Positions 11,378 through 22,534 of a stretch of 64,000 nt of DNA are shown in pieces. Where the stretch lies: assembly GCA_032821775.1 (NCBI GenBank), contig JAVLRN010000012.1, positions 1-64,000 of the forward strand. The letters run 5' to 3'. Each line of letters starts with the position of its first letter. Position 1 is the first letter of the stretch. A model generated the notes under the pieces. That model made no database searches. It saw nothing but the letters and a program-made list of their open reading frames with translations, and had not been told where the DNA came from. Origin of the DNA: Sanguinoderma infundibulare (lineage: Eukaryota > Basidiomycota > Agaricomycetes > Polyporales > Polyporaceae). The translations under genes were made by a program, and so were the position numbers.

Positions 11378-13661
11378 ACTCCCGCAACCTACGTACATGC
11401 TGGGCGACGCCGTAGTCCACATGCCCTCCGACCTCTGCCCGGCCTCCGCTTTCGACTGGACTCGCCGCCGGACTCTTCGTACAAGCCCTACGGCATCATC
11501 AGATTGACTGTGCACATACCAACCGCATACAGTCCACAAGTAAAAGCCCAGCAGCACCCGGCCCCGCGATGGAGGACGCCGGAGTTCATGGTGTACTACG
11601 TGGTGTTCGCGTGCGCACTGCCCTTGATGGTTTGGATACCCTATAGACTGAGCTCGGGTGAGTACCCATCTTTGGCTGTGAATACCACGACCTGAACGTA
11701 TTTGCGTAGCCTCCCATCCTAATTACCCGTATTATGAGAGTGCATTATCTCCCGGTTGGCTGTTTGGTCGACCAGTGGTGAGTGCATTCCTCGTCCGGCT
11801 GTAGCTTTGGCTTGAGGAACTCAACCCTCAGATCTCTTTCGTTTATAATTGTTGTAGGACAACAGTGACAACCAATACCGGTCGTTCCGAAACGGCCTCC
11901 TCCCCCTCACCCTCCTCGCAGCCGTCTTCTTTGGCCTCAAGCAACTCCACGCTCTGCTCGCACGAAAAGCACCCTCTCTATCCAGCTCCAGTAATATGTA
12001 CCGCATACCCTTCCTCGTCGCGTTCTCCACCGCGATGCTGTTTGGCCTGCACGGCGCGAGCGCGCTCAAAGTCTTCGCCATCCTCTCCCTCAACTACGCG
12101 ATCGCCAAATCGTGCCAGGGCTCAAAGGCGGGTCCTGTCCTGACGTGGGTCTTCAACGCGCTCGTGCTCTACGCGAACGAGCGGAACAGGGGCCACAGGT
12201 TTGGGCAGCTCCACCCGCTGTTCGCGTTCTTGGTGCGTGTGTGGGGTCTGTGCGTGTGCGTCGCTGACCTGACTAGGTTGGGAATGGGGACGGTGTACGT
12301 AGGACGCGTGGCAGGGCGTGTATCCGAGGTGGTACATCAGCTTCAATATCACAATGCTGCGACTCGTATCGTTCAACATGGACTATTACTGGACGTGCAA
12401 GGGCGTCGGCCTTCCTGAGGTTAGTTCAGCTGCTTCCCGAGGCGTGGCGGGAGGAACTGAAGAGGCCAGCAGACATCCTTATCCGACAAGCACAGGCCGC
12501 GGGTGAACCATGGCCTGGCCACGTACTCGTATCTTAACTATATCGCGTACGCTCTGTACCCCCCGCTATACATCGCCGGGCCCATCATGACATTCAACGA
12601 CTTTATGTGGCAGGTGCGTTCATCTGTCGCGCGATCCTCCGCATCATTGCTGATTCGCATGTTCGCGGATTAGTTTCGTATTCGACTTACCGTCACCTGG
12701 CGGACAGTGCTGGGCTACCTCGGCCGCTTCGTGGCGTGCATCATGACGCTCGAGACGATTCTCCACTTCATGTACGTCGTCGCGATCAAGGACCGCAAAG
12801 CGTGGGTTGGGTACTCTGCCGCGGAGCTCTGCATGGTCGGCTTCTGGAACCTCATCGTCGTCTGGCTCAAGGTGCGCTCCGCCTCGCCCCCACCCCCTGT
12901 CCCCTCTCCTCTCACCACGCCCGCTGACCTCTAGCCACGCCCCGACACTTGCAGCTCCTTGTCCCCTGGCGGTTCTTCCGCCTCTGGGCTCTCGCGGACG
13001 GCGTCGACCCTCCGGAGAATATGGTCCGTTGCATGGCGAACAACTACTCGCCGCTTGGCTTCTGGCGCGCATGGCACCGTTCGTACAACCTCTGGATCGT
13101 ACGTTACATCTACATCCCGCTGGGGGGCACGCGGAACCTCGTGTTCACGAGCGTGCTCGTGTTTACGTTTGTGGCGCTCTGGCACGACCTGTCGTTCAAG
13201 TTGCTGGCGTGGGGCTGGCTCGTCAGTTTATTTATTCTGCCGGAGGTGACGGCGCGGTATTTGGTCCCCGGGTCGAAGGTGCGCTCGGTCTCGGACTCGC
13301 TGCGTTCATTTAGGAGATTGAAGACCGTTGGCTGACCCCTGAATCGGAATAGTACGGAGACAGGCCGTGGTTCAGGCACGTCGGTGCCGTTGGCGGGGTG
13401 TGCAACGTACTTATGATGATGACCGCGAACCTGGTCGGGTTCGTCATCGGCACGGACGGGATGAAGTACATGATCGAGCAGATCGTGGGCAGCTGGCAGG
13501 GTGTGCAATTCATGCTCGTCGCGTGCGCCTGCCTGTTTGTGGGCATCCAGGTCATGTTCGAGTACCGGTGCGTCGTGTTTGGTATCGTCGCTTTGGAGCA
13601 TTTCTGACTGAGCGTGGGCAGGGAGGAAGAAGCTCGGCAGGGCATCGCTCGGCGTTGTTGA
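11378..13661 (+). CDS. GUP1: GUP1-like MBOAT O-acyltransferase, copy B
   Basis: Same exon-intron structure and protein as the gene at 301-2584; I saw no difference in any translated segment. The MBOAT histidine is again in [13 protein letters not shown], and the stop codon is at 13659-13661. If both copies are real, the cell carries two doses of an enzyme of GPI-anchor remodelling. The start is unresolved for the same reason as in copy A. The promoter DNA upstream of the duplicated segment can be seen only here (10620-11077), where it is shared with the divergent RING-like gene. Confidence 0.85.
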
Positions 13662-14130
13662 GTGCCAGCTCGAGGGACGAAGTTGCGGCGGCGTAACTTA
13701 TTCACTTCGGACTCCGGGCTTTTTCGCTTTGTACGGTACACCTTTGGCTAATTTTGGTCTGGAAATATCTATGCGTTGCTCCCGTTTCGTGCATTCGAAG
13801 AGGAGGGAGCGAACCCGCGCAATTACAGCTTCAGGGCGTTTAGCAGACATGGCAATACGTTGTATACATGCACTGGATTCATGTATGACGTGTGGGAGAC
13901 TGGTGCAGACAATAATCCTGTATACCTCGTCGCTAGTTGTGCGAAGGAGTCGTGAGTGGAGCGGTCGTGGGTGCGGGTCACCAGGCGGACCGCCCGCGCT
14001 CCCGAAATAATACAGTAATACATCTCTGCTTCATACCACCACCGTCACAACCGCCACCATTCCTTTACTCTCCCGTCGCCGTCCTTCTCCCACCCCTTCC
14101 GCTCCTGGCAGCAGAAGCAACACCACCGAC

Positions 14131-14603
14131 ATGCCGGGGCACGAGTACGAGTACGAACGGCTGCCGGCGAGCGGCGACGAGAAGCGTCGCGAGTACCCAC
14201 GCCACGAGCCGACGAGCGACGTCCGCGAGCTCCACCGCCGCCTCGCACAGGACCCGCGGTTCAACCCCCCGCCGCCGTCGCCCTGGAAGCGGCTCGCGCT
14301 CATCGTCTTCTTCTTCTTCCTCTGCTACGTCGGCCTCAAGCTCCGCCTGAACGCCATCCAGCAGCTCGAGGCGAACCCGGGCGTCGTCCATGCGAACAGG
14401 TGCGTGCTTTCTCACCGGATGCAGGGCGGGAGCAAGATGGACGGGGCTGAACACGCAGGGCTGGGTTGTGATTGGGATGGGCGGGGTGGTGTAGGTACTC
14501 GAACGAGTTCAAGTTCCGGCCTGCGGCGAGCCCTATCATCACCGAGAAGTTGAAGGACGGGCGGACGCGCCTGCGGGGCGCTGCGCCGACCGTGAGGCAG
14601 TGA
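14131..14603 (+). CDS. Small single-pass membrane protein, copy B
   Basis: Counterpart of 3054-3526 with the same membrane segment and C-terminus. Relative to copy A, exon 2 has CTG to TTG and CGG to AGG, both silent. The intron has three substitutions. So the changes that occur are those expected under selection on the protein, although five sites are too few for proof. Function unknown. Confidence 0.7.
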
Positions 14604-14613
14604 AGGTGCGTTC

Positions 14614-15517
14614 TACGCTTGTCGGCCACCTTTGAGGGGCTCTGGGCTGACGTCCTGCGGGCGGGTAGTGCGGTCATCGTCGTCTGGGCTGGACTTTGTT
14701 GCAGGCTTCGGACGGACTTGGACTTTGGATTCATTGTCTTGACGGCACACCCTTACCTCAGCCCCTTTCTCTTTCCCCCCGCGTTTTATCTTGACCGCCC
14801 TCGTTCGTTTCAGTTAGTGTATTGAACACGTTTCTTCTTGCCCTTGATTGTGGCCGTCCGGATTGTGGGATCCCACGGCCAGGCAGGCAGTGCCGGTGCA
14901 GGTGAGTGCAGTCATTCCGGGCGCAGCATATGGCTGGCTCCACTCGGCGATGACCCATGAGCTTTCCACGTCGCCAACGGTTCGTGGAACGAAGTGAAGG
15001 TGCCGTTGTGAGGCTCGACCACTTCGTATCTGTCACAAGGATGATCCCCGTGGTGCGGACCAAGCTCAGTCGCTCCCTTGTCCATGGGAGGGTGAGCACT
15101 AGAGGAAGCACTCAAGCTTTTGCAAGCTTTTCGCTTCAGTCGGATCATGGAGGAACACAAACATGATCTATCACCGGCACTGCTCAAGCGCGAGAATAAA
15201 GCCACGAATTATTCCCGGCTCATGGGGCGGCGCGGGAGGATGTCATCATGAACGCACGTCAATCAAGCTTGGTGACACGCCCGCACAAAGCTCTACCAAA
15301 CAGATAGCCATTCGTGACCGTCACGCAAGAAAGTGTTCAATGTGTTTCTCTGCAAACCGGAATGGAATTGCATGAAAGAGTGAGCAACAGCACAACGTGC
15401 TGTTCTCTGCAGCGAGCGTGGGGAACGGCCAACAGGAAATCACAACTAGAGCTACGAATCCGCGAGCACCGCGAGCTGCAAGGCCTAGCGATGCCGCCAG
15501 GACGCCAGAGGGTGAAG
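14614..15517. other. Intergenic region
   Basis: No gene recognised. Contains the 3' ends of two converging transcription units (plus-strand small membrane protein, minus-strand secreted protein). No repeat or hairpin of note. Confidence 0.5.
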
Positions 15518-16971
15518 TTATGCGACGCCCTTCTGCGGCTGGCCGGCGTTCTTGGTGTCGGTGGCGATGTTCGTGGTGAGCTTCGTTCTGCAAAAGCGCA
15601 CTCGTATCAGCTCAAGTCCTCTCCACACACACATTTACATCGAGCCCGAAACCGGACCGACGTAAACGAAAGAAAGAAAGATGGACGTACTGCTCGGCGG
15701 CGAGGTCAGACTCGAGGTCGGACGTGTCCTCGCCCGACGCCTGCGCCTTCGCGATCTTGATGTTCAGCACCTGGACCTCGCCGGTGAGCTTCAGGACCTT
15801 GTTCGCGATCTTGCCGTTCTGGAGCGCGGTCTTGGCGTCGCCCGACGCGGCGTCGATCGCGGGGTCGAACTGCGCGGTCTCGGCAGTCTCGGCGGCCTCG
15901 CGCATGGTGTTCATGTTCTCCGCGACCGAGTCGTCGAGCGTGGAGAGGTCGACGCCGGCGAAGGGGTCGACGAAGACGGCGTTGGCCTTGGCCTGCGCGT
16001 CGCCCGTGGTGCCGTCCGAGATCTGGAAGGCGGAGTAGCTGGGGGGAGGGCGGGGTTAACATCCGCGTTCTCGGACGTGCCACACAAGTAATGGGAACGG
16101 CGAGGACGAGGACTCACTCCTGGACGGGGAAGCTGACCGACGAGCCGTCGGCCGTGCCGGTCGCGGCGTCGACGGCGGCCGAGGTCGCAGCGGCGGCCGC
16201 AGACGATGTCGTCTTTGACGAGGACTTGGACGAAGACTTGGACGCGGACGCAGACGCGGACTTGGACGAGGAAGTTGAAGCACTCGTGTCAGCGGAGCCA
16301 CCCGTCACGCCCTGGGAGGCCTGGCCGGCGGCGGCCTGGTCGAGCTTGATGTTGGTGGTGAGCTTTGTCTGCTCCTCCGCGACCTGCGTCTCGAGGGAGG
16401 ACGTGTCCGAGCCCTTGGCCTTGGCCTGCGCAATCTGCCGACACACGCACGTCGCGCGTCAGCCCATCGCTCGCGGCAGGGGGGCAGGGGAGGGAGACAC
16501 ACCTCGATGTTCAGCGTCTGCACCTCGCCGGTGAGCTTGAGGACCTTGTTCTGGATCTTGCCGTTCTGGAGCGCGGTCTTGGCGTCGCCCGACGCGGCGT
16601 CGATCGCGGGGTTGAACTGCGCCGTCTCGGCCGTCTCGGCCGCCTCGCGCATCGTCTTAATCGCGTCCAGCGTTGTCGCGTCGACCGTGGCGAGGTCGAC
16701 GCCGGAGAAGGGGTCGACGAAGACCGCGTTGGCCTTGGCTTCCGCGTCGCCCGCGGTGCCGTCCGAGATCTGGAAGGCCGAGTAGCTGTGGGGTGTGTTA
16801 TTGTCAGCGATGGCCTGTGTCGGCGAGAGGGAGGGGACGGGGACGGGGACGGGGACGGGGACGGGGAACGCACTCCTGGAGCGTAAAGGCGCGCCGGGCG
16901 AGGCGGAGCGGCGCGGCCGTCGCGAGGCCGGCGAAGGCGACGACGATGAACTTGGAGGCAAAGTAGACCAT
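15518..16971 (-). CDS. Secreted protein with two tandem repeat modules
   Basis: Five exons. Exon 1 (16971-16874) encodes a signal peptide, MVYFASKFIVVAFAGLATAA, followed by a dibasic-containing propeptide-like stretch. Exon 2 and exon 4 encode near-identical modules of about 80 residues. Each starts YSAFQISDGT, has AKANAVFVDPF, then MREAAETAETAQF and ASGDAKTALQNGK, and ends in a heptad-like KVLKLTGEVQ segment suited to a coiled coil. Exon 3 is a serine/alanine/lysine-rich linker. Exon 5 repeats the KLTTNI...QPQKGVA ending also seen before the linker. The stop is at 15518-15520. Splice phases match between repeats, so exon duplication is the likely origin. I know similar small secreted proteins in basidiomycetes but no assigned function. 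Intron 1 contains a GGGGAC minisatellite. Confidence 0.8.
16832..16867. repeat. GGGGAC minisatellite inside intron 1
   Basis: At least five head-to-tail GGGGAC units on the plus strand, so the pre-mRNA of the minus-strand gene carries the C-rich strand. The plus strand could form a G-quadruplex. Confidence 0.85.
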
Positions 16972-17220
16972 CTCGACTTTTGTCAAAGGGTAAAGTGCTT
17001 CGGCACTGGGCTGAGCGATCGACGGTGGAACGGTTGCCGAGGACACAGGACTAGCTGTGGCGTCGCTGCAGGAGAAACAACAGGGACAGACTAGCTGCGT
17101 GCACGCAAGAGCAAGAAGGAAGGAAAGAGGCCTTCGAGACCGGATGCCACGGGAAAAAAGGGAAGGGAAAGTGGTGGAGGAGAGAAAGGTGGAGGGCCTC
17201 CCCTCACGCGCGCATCGTTG

Positions 17221-17230
17221 GATTATATAG
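17221..17230 (-). promoter_or_regulatory. Probable TATA box of the secreted-protein gene
   Basis: ATTATATAG lies about 250 bp upstream of the ATG at 16971, in an otherwise GC-rich region. Placement fits a TATA element with a long 5' leader. Inferred by position only. Confidence 0.35.
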
Positions 17231-18190
17231 CGATGGAGACGGGCGATTGCCTCGCGCGGGGTTCGTGTGGTCGACCGAGTTGCCAATGATTCGCCAACGG
17301 GTCACCCGTGCAGCCGTGCGTGTAGGATGTTCTGCCGACACGGCTTCGTCGCGCGACGTCTGCGTTCCAAACGGCGAGGGTCCGGAAGAACGTTCTGACA
17401 TTCTGTTCTCGGCAGCCCCTTGCGACGCCGCGCGGAAGAGACAAGGCGAGATCATATAGACTTTCCTTCTCCGGAAGTTTGTAGCCTCCTCCGTGTCGCG
17501 AGCACCCTGTCAGGGCCATCGGGGCCGGTCACCAAGGACGACAACCGAAGGGGCCGGCGGTGGACTCGTCACTCCATGGCTTGGCGTGCGGAAATGCGCC
17601 GTGCGAACATATCGCATTCCTATCGCTCGCCGGAGCTCCCAATGCCACTAGAAAAGGACATGAGTAGACACCATTGCTGTGGGCCCGAAACCTTGCAGAA
17701 GTGCTCATGGACAGGCTAGCATTAAAGCGCGGTGAGCAGCGACGTATACATATGTAATTAAAGAGGATGCAGGGACACAACGGTGGGAGGAAACAGACGA
17801 GGGTATCTCCGAGAATTTACCAAACGCTCACTAATCATAATGAAGAAAGATGGGGTTGACGTGCCTTGCAGTGGACAACAACAGGCCTTGGAAAGTCGAA
17901 GGAGCTGCACGCAACAGCCGCTGAAAGATCAAAGGAAAACGCAAGAAACGTTGGAAACAACAGCACCCATCCTCAGTTTGCAAACAGAAACCCTCGAACG
18001 CACTCTGGGATTCCCGTGAAACGCCAAATCCATGGGCCGTCGAATCTTGACCGGGGACCCATACCGTACACACCGTCTTGAAGCCCGCCCGCGCGGGAAC
18101 GCTGCAAAAGGTCAGGACTGCCCCCCGCGACGGCTCGCGGCAATGAAACATGAGAAAAGCGATGGAATCATGGCGGTTCATGTACACGCA
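17231..18190. other. Intergenic DNA; right part is a duplicated 3' flank of the ALDH genes
   Basis: No gene recognised. From about 17640 to 18190 the DNA aligns with about 28035-28653, for example AGACACCATTGCT and CAAAAGGTCAGGACTGCCCC against CTAAAAGGTCAGGACTGCCCC. This shows the ALDH duplication extended beyond the gene's 3' end. Confidence 0.65.
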
Positions 18191-21031
18191 TCACGCCTTC
18201 AGCTGCGGGCGTCTCGACTTGGTCAGCCCGATCGACGACACGCCCACGAACAGAAGCCAGAAACCGCACCTCTTCGCGGCCTGGGCGGCGGAGCCCTTGC
18301 CCGGACGCGGCGGCAACGTTACGCCCGTCCTCTTCAGGTGCTTCTGGTAGTCGGACTATCCACCATCATCTCAGCCATCGCTTTTCACTTCGTAAGGCGG
18401 CAAGGAAGCGGCGAGCAGACAGACCTTGTACGGGGGGAAGCGGAAGCCGAGCGCGATCTTGTCGACCCAGCCGGGGTTCTTGAGCGAGACGCGCCAGTGG
18501 ACGAACTGCTCGAAGCCGTGCTTGCCCGAGTAGTACCCGTACCCGCTCGGGCCCACGCCGCCGACCGGGAGGCCGGGGACGGCGGCGTGGAAGAGCGTCT
18601 CGTTCGTCAGCGCCGCGCCGCTCTGCGTGCTCCCAAACACCTTCTTCTCGAACGCGGCGTCGTGCGTGAAGACGTACACCGCGAGCGGGTGGTCCCGCGC
18701 CCGGATGAACGCGATCGCCTCGTCGACGTCCGCGACCGGGACGAGGAGAAGCACCGGCCCGAATATCTCCCTGTTCGCACATCGTCCGCGTCAGGCCTAA
18801 AGCGTTCGAAAGGGGAGGTGGGGCACGCACTCGCTGAGCAACACATCGCCCTCCTTCACGTCGCGCACCACCGTCGGCGCGACGTACCGCTTCTCGACGT
18901 CCGCGTCCCCGCCCACGACGACCGTGCCCTTCGTCCCGTCGATGAGGTTCTTGATGCGCTCCGCGTGCGCGCTCGTGATGATGCGCGAGAGCGAGTCGGA
19001 CTTTGTGGGACCCTCGGGGTAGAAGGACGAGTAGGCGTCCTTGAGCGCGTCGACGAGCGTGTCCTGGAAGTGCGCGGGGACGAGCACGTACTCGGGCGAG
19101 AGGCAGATCTGGCCAGCGTTGGAGAAGCGGCCCCAGAGGAGGCGGCGTGCGGCGAGGTTGACGTCGACGCGGGGGTCGATCACGGCCGGGTTCTTGCCCC
19201 CGAGCTCGAGCGTGGTCGGCGTGAGATGCTTGGCGGCGGCGGTGGCGACGATGCGGCCGACGCGGCCGTTTCCTGTGTACAAAACTGTGATACGCTGTCA
19301 ACGCGTGGACTCGGACGGGACTGTGCGAGGGGGGATCTCACTATGGGCCCAGGGAAGCTCGAGGATCTGTTCGCGAGGATGTTAGTCCATCCTCGAGTTG
19401 GCCGAGTGATAGACACGTACCCTTGTCGTCTCAGGGACGCCGCCGTTAATGACCTGGTAGAGTTCCGGGTCGAGGTACTGGGGGACAAGCTCGGCGATGA
19501 GCGCGCTGAACGCAGGCGTTTGCTCTGAAGGCTTCAGGATCGCGCCTGCACCGGCAGCCATGGCACTGATCTGGAGGTGAAGATTATTAGCGCGACGTCT
19601 ACTCGTGACGTTTGTCAAGGAGACAACACTCGGCGTGCGGACTGCTGGCCACTAGCATCCGGGCATGAGACCACCGAAGGGCTTCTTCTTGGAACAGTTG
19701 ACTATCCTCTCCACGCAGCGTCGCTCCTCGTAGAGTCTACACACCCTTTTGCAAGTGGGCGGTTTAATATACCGAACCCACTTGCAAGTCGGTGGACTGC
19801 TCGCGCCGCCTTGCCGCCTGGTCCCTTGCCGCCGTCCCTGTCTGATCCCGCACACATGAGGGCCCTGTCGAATGGGCAGGCAATGGTTGCGCACCAGGGA
19901 AGTATTCCATGTCAATGGTGTGGACTCAGTGTGAACCCAGGGGGTTAGTTGAGACGCGTCTTACTCAGTAGTGCCACCTGCGCCACTGCTCGTGGAGGAC
20001 ATATCTTGCATTGGGGAGCGACACTTGCATCAGGGCAGGCGGCGCGATCACTTGCATCGGGGAGCACAGTGACTTGCATCAGGGTGAGTACACGCGTATC
20101 ACTGGAGCTCCGGGAAAACAAATGCGAGCGCGACGCATGTGCGCCACGAGCTGCTTGATCTCCCCGACGCTCATCCGCCTCTACTCGTCCCTCTGAGCGT
20201 CCCCGGGCAGCTGATGCTCAATGCGCTACAGCTCTTCGCTCGTACTATGCGCTGAGCACCGCGCGGAGCTCTGAGCTTGAACAACTTTCTTTCTCCGAGG
20301 CCTTGGGTTCGACCACCGGCGTCGTGTTCCCGCTGCCGAAGACCGCACCATCGCGTAGCTCTCGTATTGCCGTGATCGTCCTGTCCGATCAAACGCGATG
20401 AAACCTTCCACCCTCTTGCAAGTGGGCTCGGTTTATTAAACCACCCACTTGCAAAAGGGTGTATAGACGGCTCGCTCCCCGGGGCGGCGACGAAGACTAG
20501 ATAGAAAAGAAAGAAAGACTTACGAGGGGAGTAAGAAGAAGAAAGACGGGGAAGTTGAAGGGAGAGATGATGAGGACGACACCCTTTGGCTCGGGGGTGA
20601 GCCGGGGGCGCATAGCGAACCAGTTGAGAGAGAAGGGGGTGCCCCGCGGCTTGACCCATTTCTTGACATTTCTGTGGGCGTTGTCGACCTCGGTATAGGT
20701 AGTCGAGAAGTCCAAGCTAGTGTTGGGCGCAAGTGAGCAGAGCGCATTGGGAGGAGACGAGGGTGGAGTTTACAAGTCGGTCTCCTGGTCTGGGCGACCG
20801 AGGTCGCTTCGGAGCGCATCCCTGAAGCGCTGCTCGTTATCCTTGAGCATGTACCCGACCTGGGCAATCTGGGCCTTGCGGAAGTCGATGGACTTTGTTC
20901 GGCCCGAGAGGAACGCAGCGCGCGCAGTAGCATGAATCTAACGAGTCTGATGAGTTGGAAATTCGGATGCGACTGATACGACAACTTACCTTTGGGATTT
21001 CTTCGACTGGCGTGAACGTAAGCGTAGACAT
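18191..21031 (-). CDS. Fatty aldehyde dehydrogenase, tail-anchored (ALDH3/HFD1 type), paralogue 1
   Basis: This NAD(P)-dependent enzyme would oxidise long-chain aldehydes to fatty acids at an ER or lipid-droplet membrane. Exon 1 is MSTLTFTPVEEIPK (ATG at 21029-21031). Next come ARAAFLSGRTKSIDFRKAQ, then GVVLIISPFNFPVFLLLTPL (the NFP cofactor motif). After a very long intron come AGAGAILKPSEQTPAF and TGNGRVGRIVATAAAK, the catalytic glutamate in TTLELGGKNPAVIDP and the catalytic cysteine in SNAGQICLSPEYVLVP. EIFGPVLLLVP and SGYGYYSGKHGFEQFVHWR follow. The last exon holds a hydrophobic segment (FWLLFVGVSSIGL) and a basic tail ending RRPQLKA, as in membrane-anchored FALDH. No frameshift or stop was seen. 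The intron at about 19583-20527 is roughly 945 bp, against about 55 bp for the others, because it carries a TIR element. Paralogue 2 is at 28654-31182. Confidence 0.88.
19727..20471. mobile_element. Non-autonomous TIR element inserted in an ALDH intron
   Basis: The ends are inverted copies: GTCTACACACCCTTTTGCAA on the left and, reverse-complemented, GTCTATACACCCTTTTGCAA on the right. The similarity continues to about 50 bp. Each end is itself a hairpin (TTGCAAGTGGG ... CCCACTTGCAA, left at 19749-19788, right at about 20415-20454). The element is flanked by TCGCTC at 19721-19726 and 20472-20477, a likely target-site duplication. The paralogous intron has TCGCTC once, at 30623-30628, with matching DNA on both sides, so it shows the empty site. 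No transposase frame is inside. Four CTTGCATNRGGG repeats (20005-20084) may be subterminal protein-binding sites. The superfamily is uncertain. Confidence 0.8.
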
Positions 21032-21113
21032 GCTGAGCGAGTTGACGAATTAAGTCGTTGAACACTTGGGGGATGGGAGGGTACAGGACAGACCGCGCAC
21101 GATGCGCAGGAGT

Positions 21114-21119
21114 TATATA
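21114..21119 (-). promoter_or_regulatory. Probable TATA box of ALDH paralogue 1
   Basis: TATATA, 83-88 bp upstream of the ATG at 21031. Position and isolation in GC-rich DNA support a core promoter element. Not tested. Confidence 0.45.
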
Positions 21120-22534
21120 CTTGTAAGCAAGAGAGTACACTGCACTCGGTCCTGCGGCGCCGGAGGGAGGGGATGAGTCTAAGTTAGTGTGGGAAGAAAG
21201 AGGAAGAAAGGCTCAAGAGGGCTCGTCCCACTGGAACCAGAGATTGCCGGTCCCTCATGGCAGCAACCTCGACGGTCGAGATGGACGGCTATGACGACCT
21301 GACGCGACTTGGACCACCTTCGACGCGACCCAGTCCGAGCCCCGTCCCAACAGCCGCCCGTCAGCAGATCTGAATCATCTCATTGGCCCGTCTATCTCCT
21401 CTTTTCGTCCTGGCCTCGATCGTGTTCGTCCGCGTGATCCGTCCTCGAACCGACCTTTTCGTCTCTGGTCTGCGGCTCGCTGTTAGCTTGCTCCCTCTTG
21501 CAACAGCCGTGCAGAGAATGCCCATCGTACGCTCCTCGAGCTGGGCCTCCTATTGCCCACTGTCAATATCACCGCTCTCTGGTCTTCTCCGCGCGTACAC
21601 CAACCTCGCCTTGCATTTACCATCCGGCCATTCCTCTCTGACGCCGCCAACCCTTCCGATCCCCGCAGACATCACGGACAACCTCGATCGTCTTCCCGCC
21701 CACGTTCGCTCCCCGCTTCGGTACTAGTCTCGTCCTCGTCCACGACGACCGCCCCCGATTCCTCAATGCGGACCAAACACATTATCGCATGCGCAGCCGC
21801 ACTCGTTCCAACGACCGCCGTCTCTCAACATCCCCCGCTACTACCTCCACGAGTGCGTCAACGGCAACAATCGCCAGAACATCAACGACTGCCATCAACG
21901 GAGCACACCCCGGAACGCACCACACCAACAAATATGTACACGGCGCGTTCACTCCACAGGCACTGATGCGGTCTTGCGCGAAACACAGACCAGAGCTAGG
22001 CTCAGCTGTTCGTCTACTCTTCTATTTGCATCCTATTCACCCTTTCTCCTCCTGCACGGGCCCAGTTGCCAGAATCGCTCCGCCATCGGACAGAGACTCA
22101 AGGCTATGTACTCTTTTGCCGCACTCCCCGCCCCTGTCCGAACTACTCGTCCCCGTTCGACGGCCGTCGGAGCGCGGACCATCGACTGAATCCTGACAGG
22201 GTCCAGCGCGGCCGATCCAGAAAGGCCATCCCTCCAGAGCACTCTGCGAAGCGTATGGCAGCGAACCAGACCCCTCGTACGTTCTTTGTGCTTCCCCCTC
22301 GCCCCACAAATTGCGCGCTGATGTACAATAAATTCCGTTCTCCAGCAGATCGGCAGCAGCCAGACGTCCACACTGCGGGTTTCGCGCGACTATGATGACA
22401 CGTTCCGCCTGCAGTGGCAATAGATGCAAGCATTACACAGTGACATATGATCATGCACAGAGAACGCGGCGATCCAAACGCGACGGTCGGCCAATACACT
22501 AGCTACGCGATCCAAGTCCAGACTACGTTGCGTA
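21120..22534. other. Intergenic region, 1.4 kb
   Basis: Several plus-strand frames of 60-137 codons overlap here, rich in S, P, R and T. None has a recognisable motif or convincing splice-supported extension, so I see no gene. It holds the ALDH paralogue 1 promoter and the 3' flank of the kinase-like gene. Confidence 0.5.

Larger units (their letters stand above)
11078..14613. repeat. Segmental duplication, copy B (right)
   Basis: Near-identical to 1-3536. The left junction lies at or before 11078, just after CTTGT, and can be read only here because copy A begins at the window edge. The right flank (tacgcttgtcgg) is unrelated to the copy A flank. Confidence 0.95.

Noticed and set aside
17823..18190. 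Short plus-strand frames over the ALDH 3' flank as a small gene
   Set aside because: The stretch is duplicated at 28.2-28.65 kb, but the frames are not preserved between the two copies.
18032..19528. 498-codon plus-strand frame opposite ALDH paralogue 1
   Set aside because: It is the antisense of well-supported ALDH exons, crosses their introns, and has no domain of its own; GC-rich third positions create such shadows.
21383..22196. Plus-strand frames upstream of ALDH paralogue 1 as a gene
   Set aside because: Several overlapping S/P/R-rich frames, none dominant, no recognised motif.
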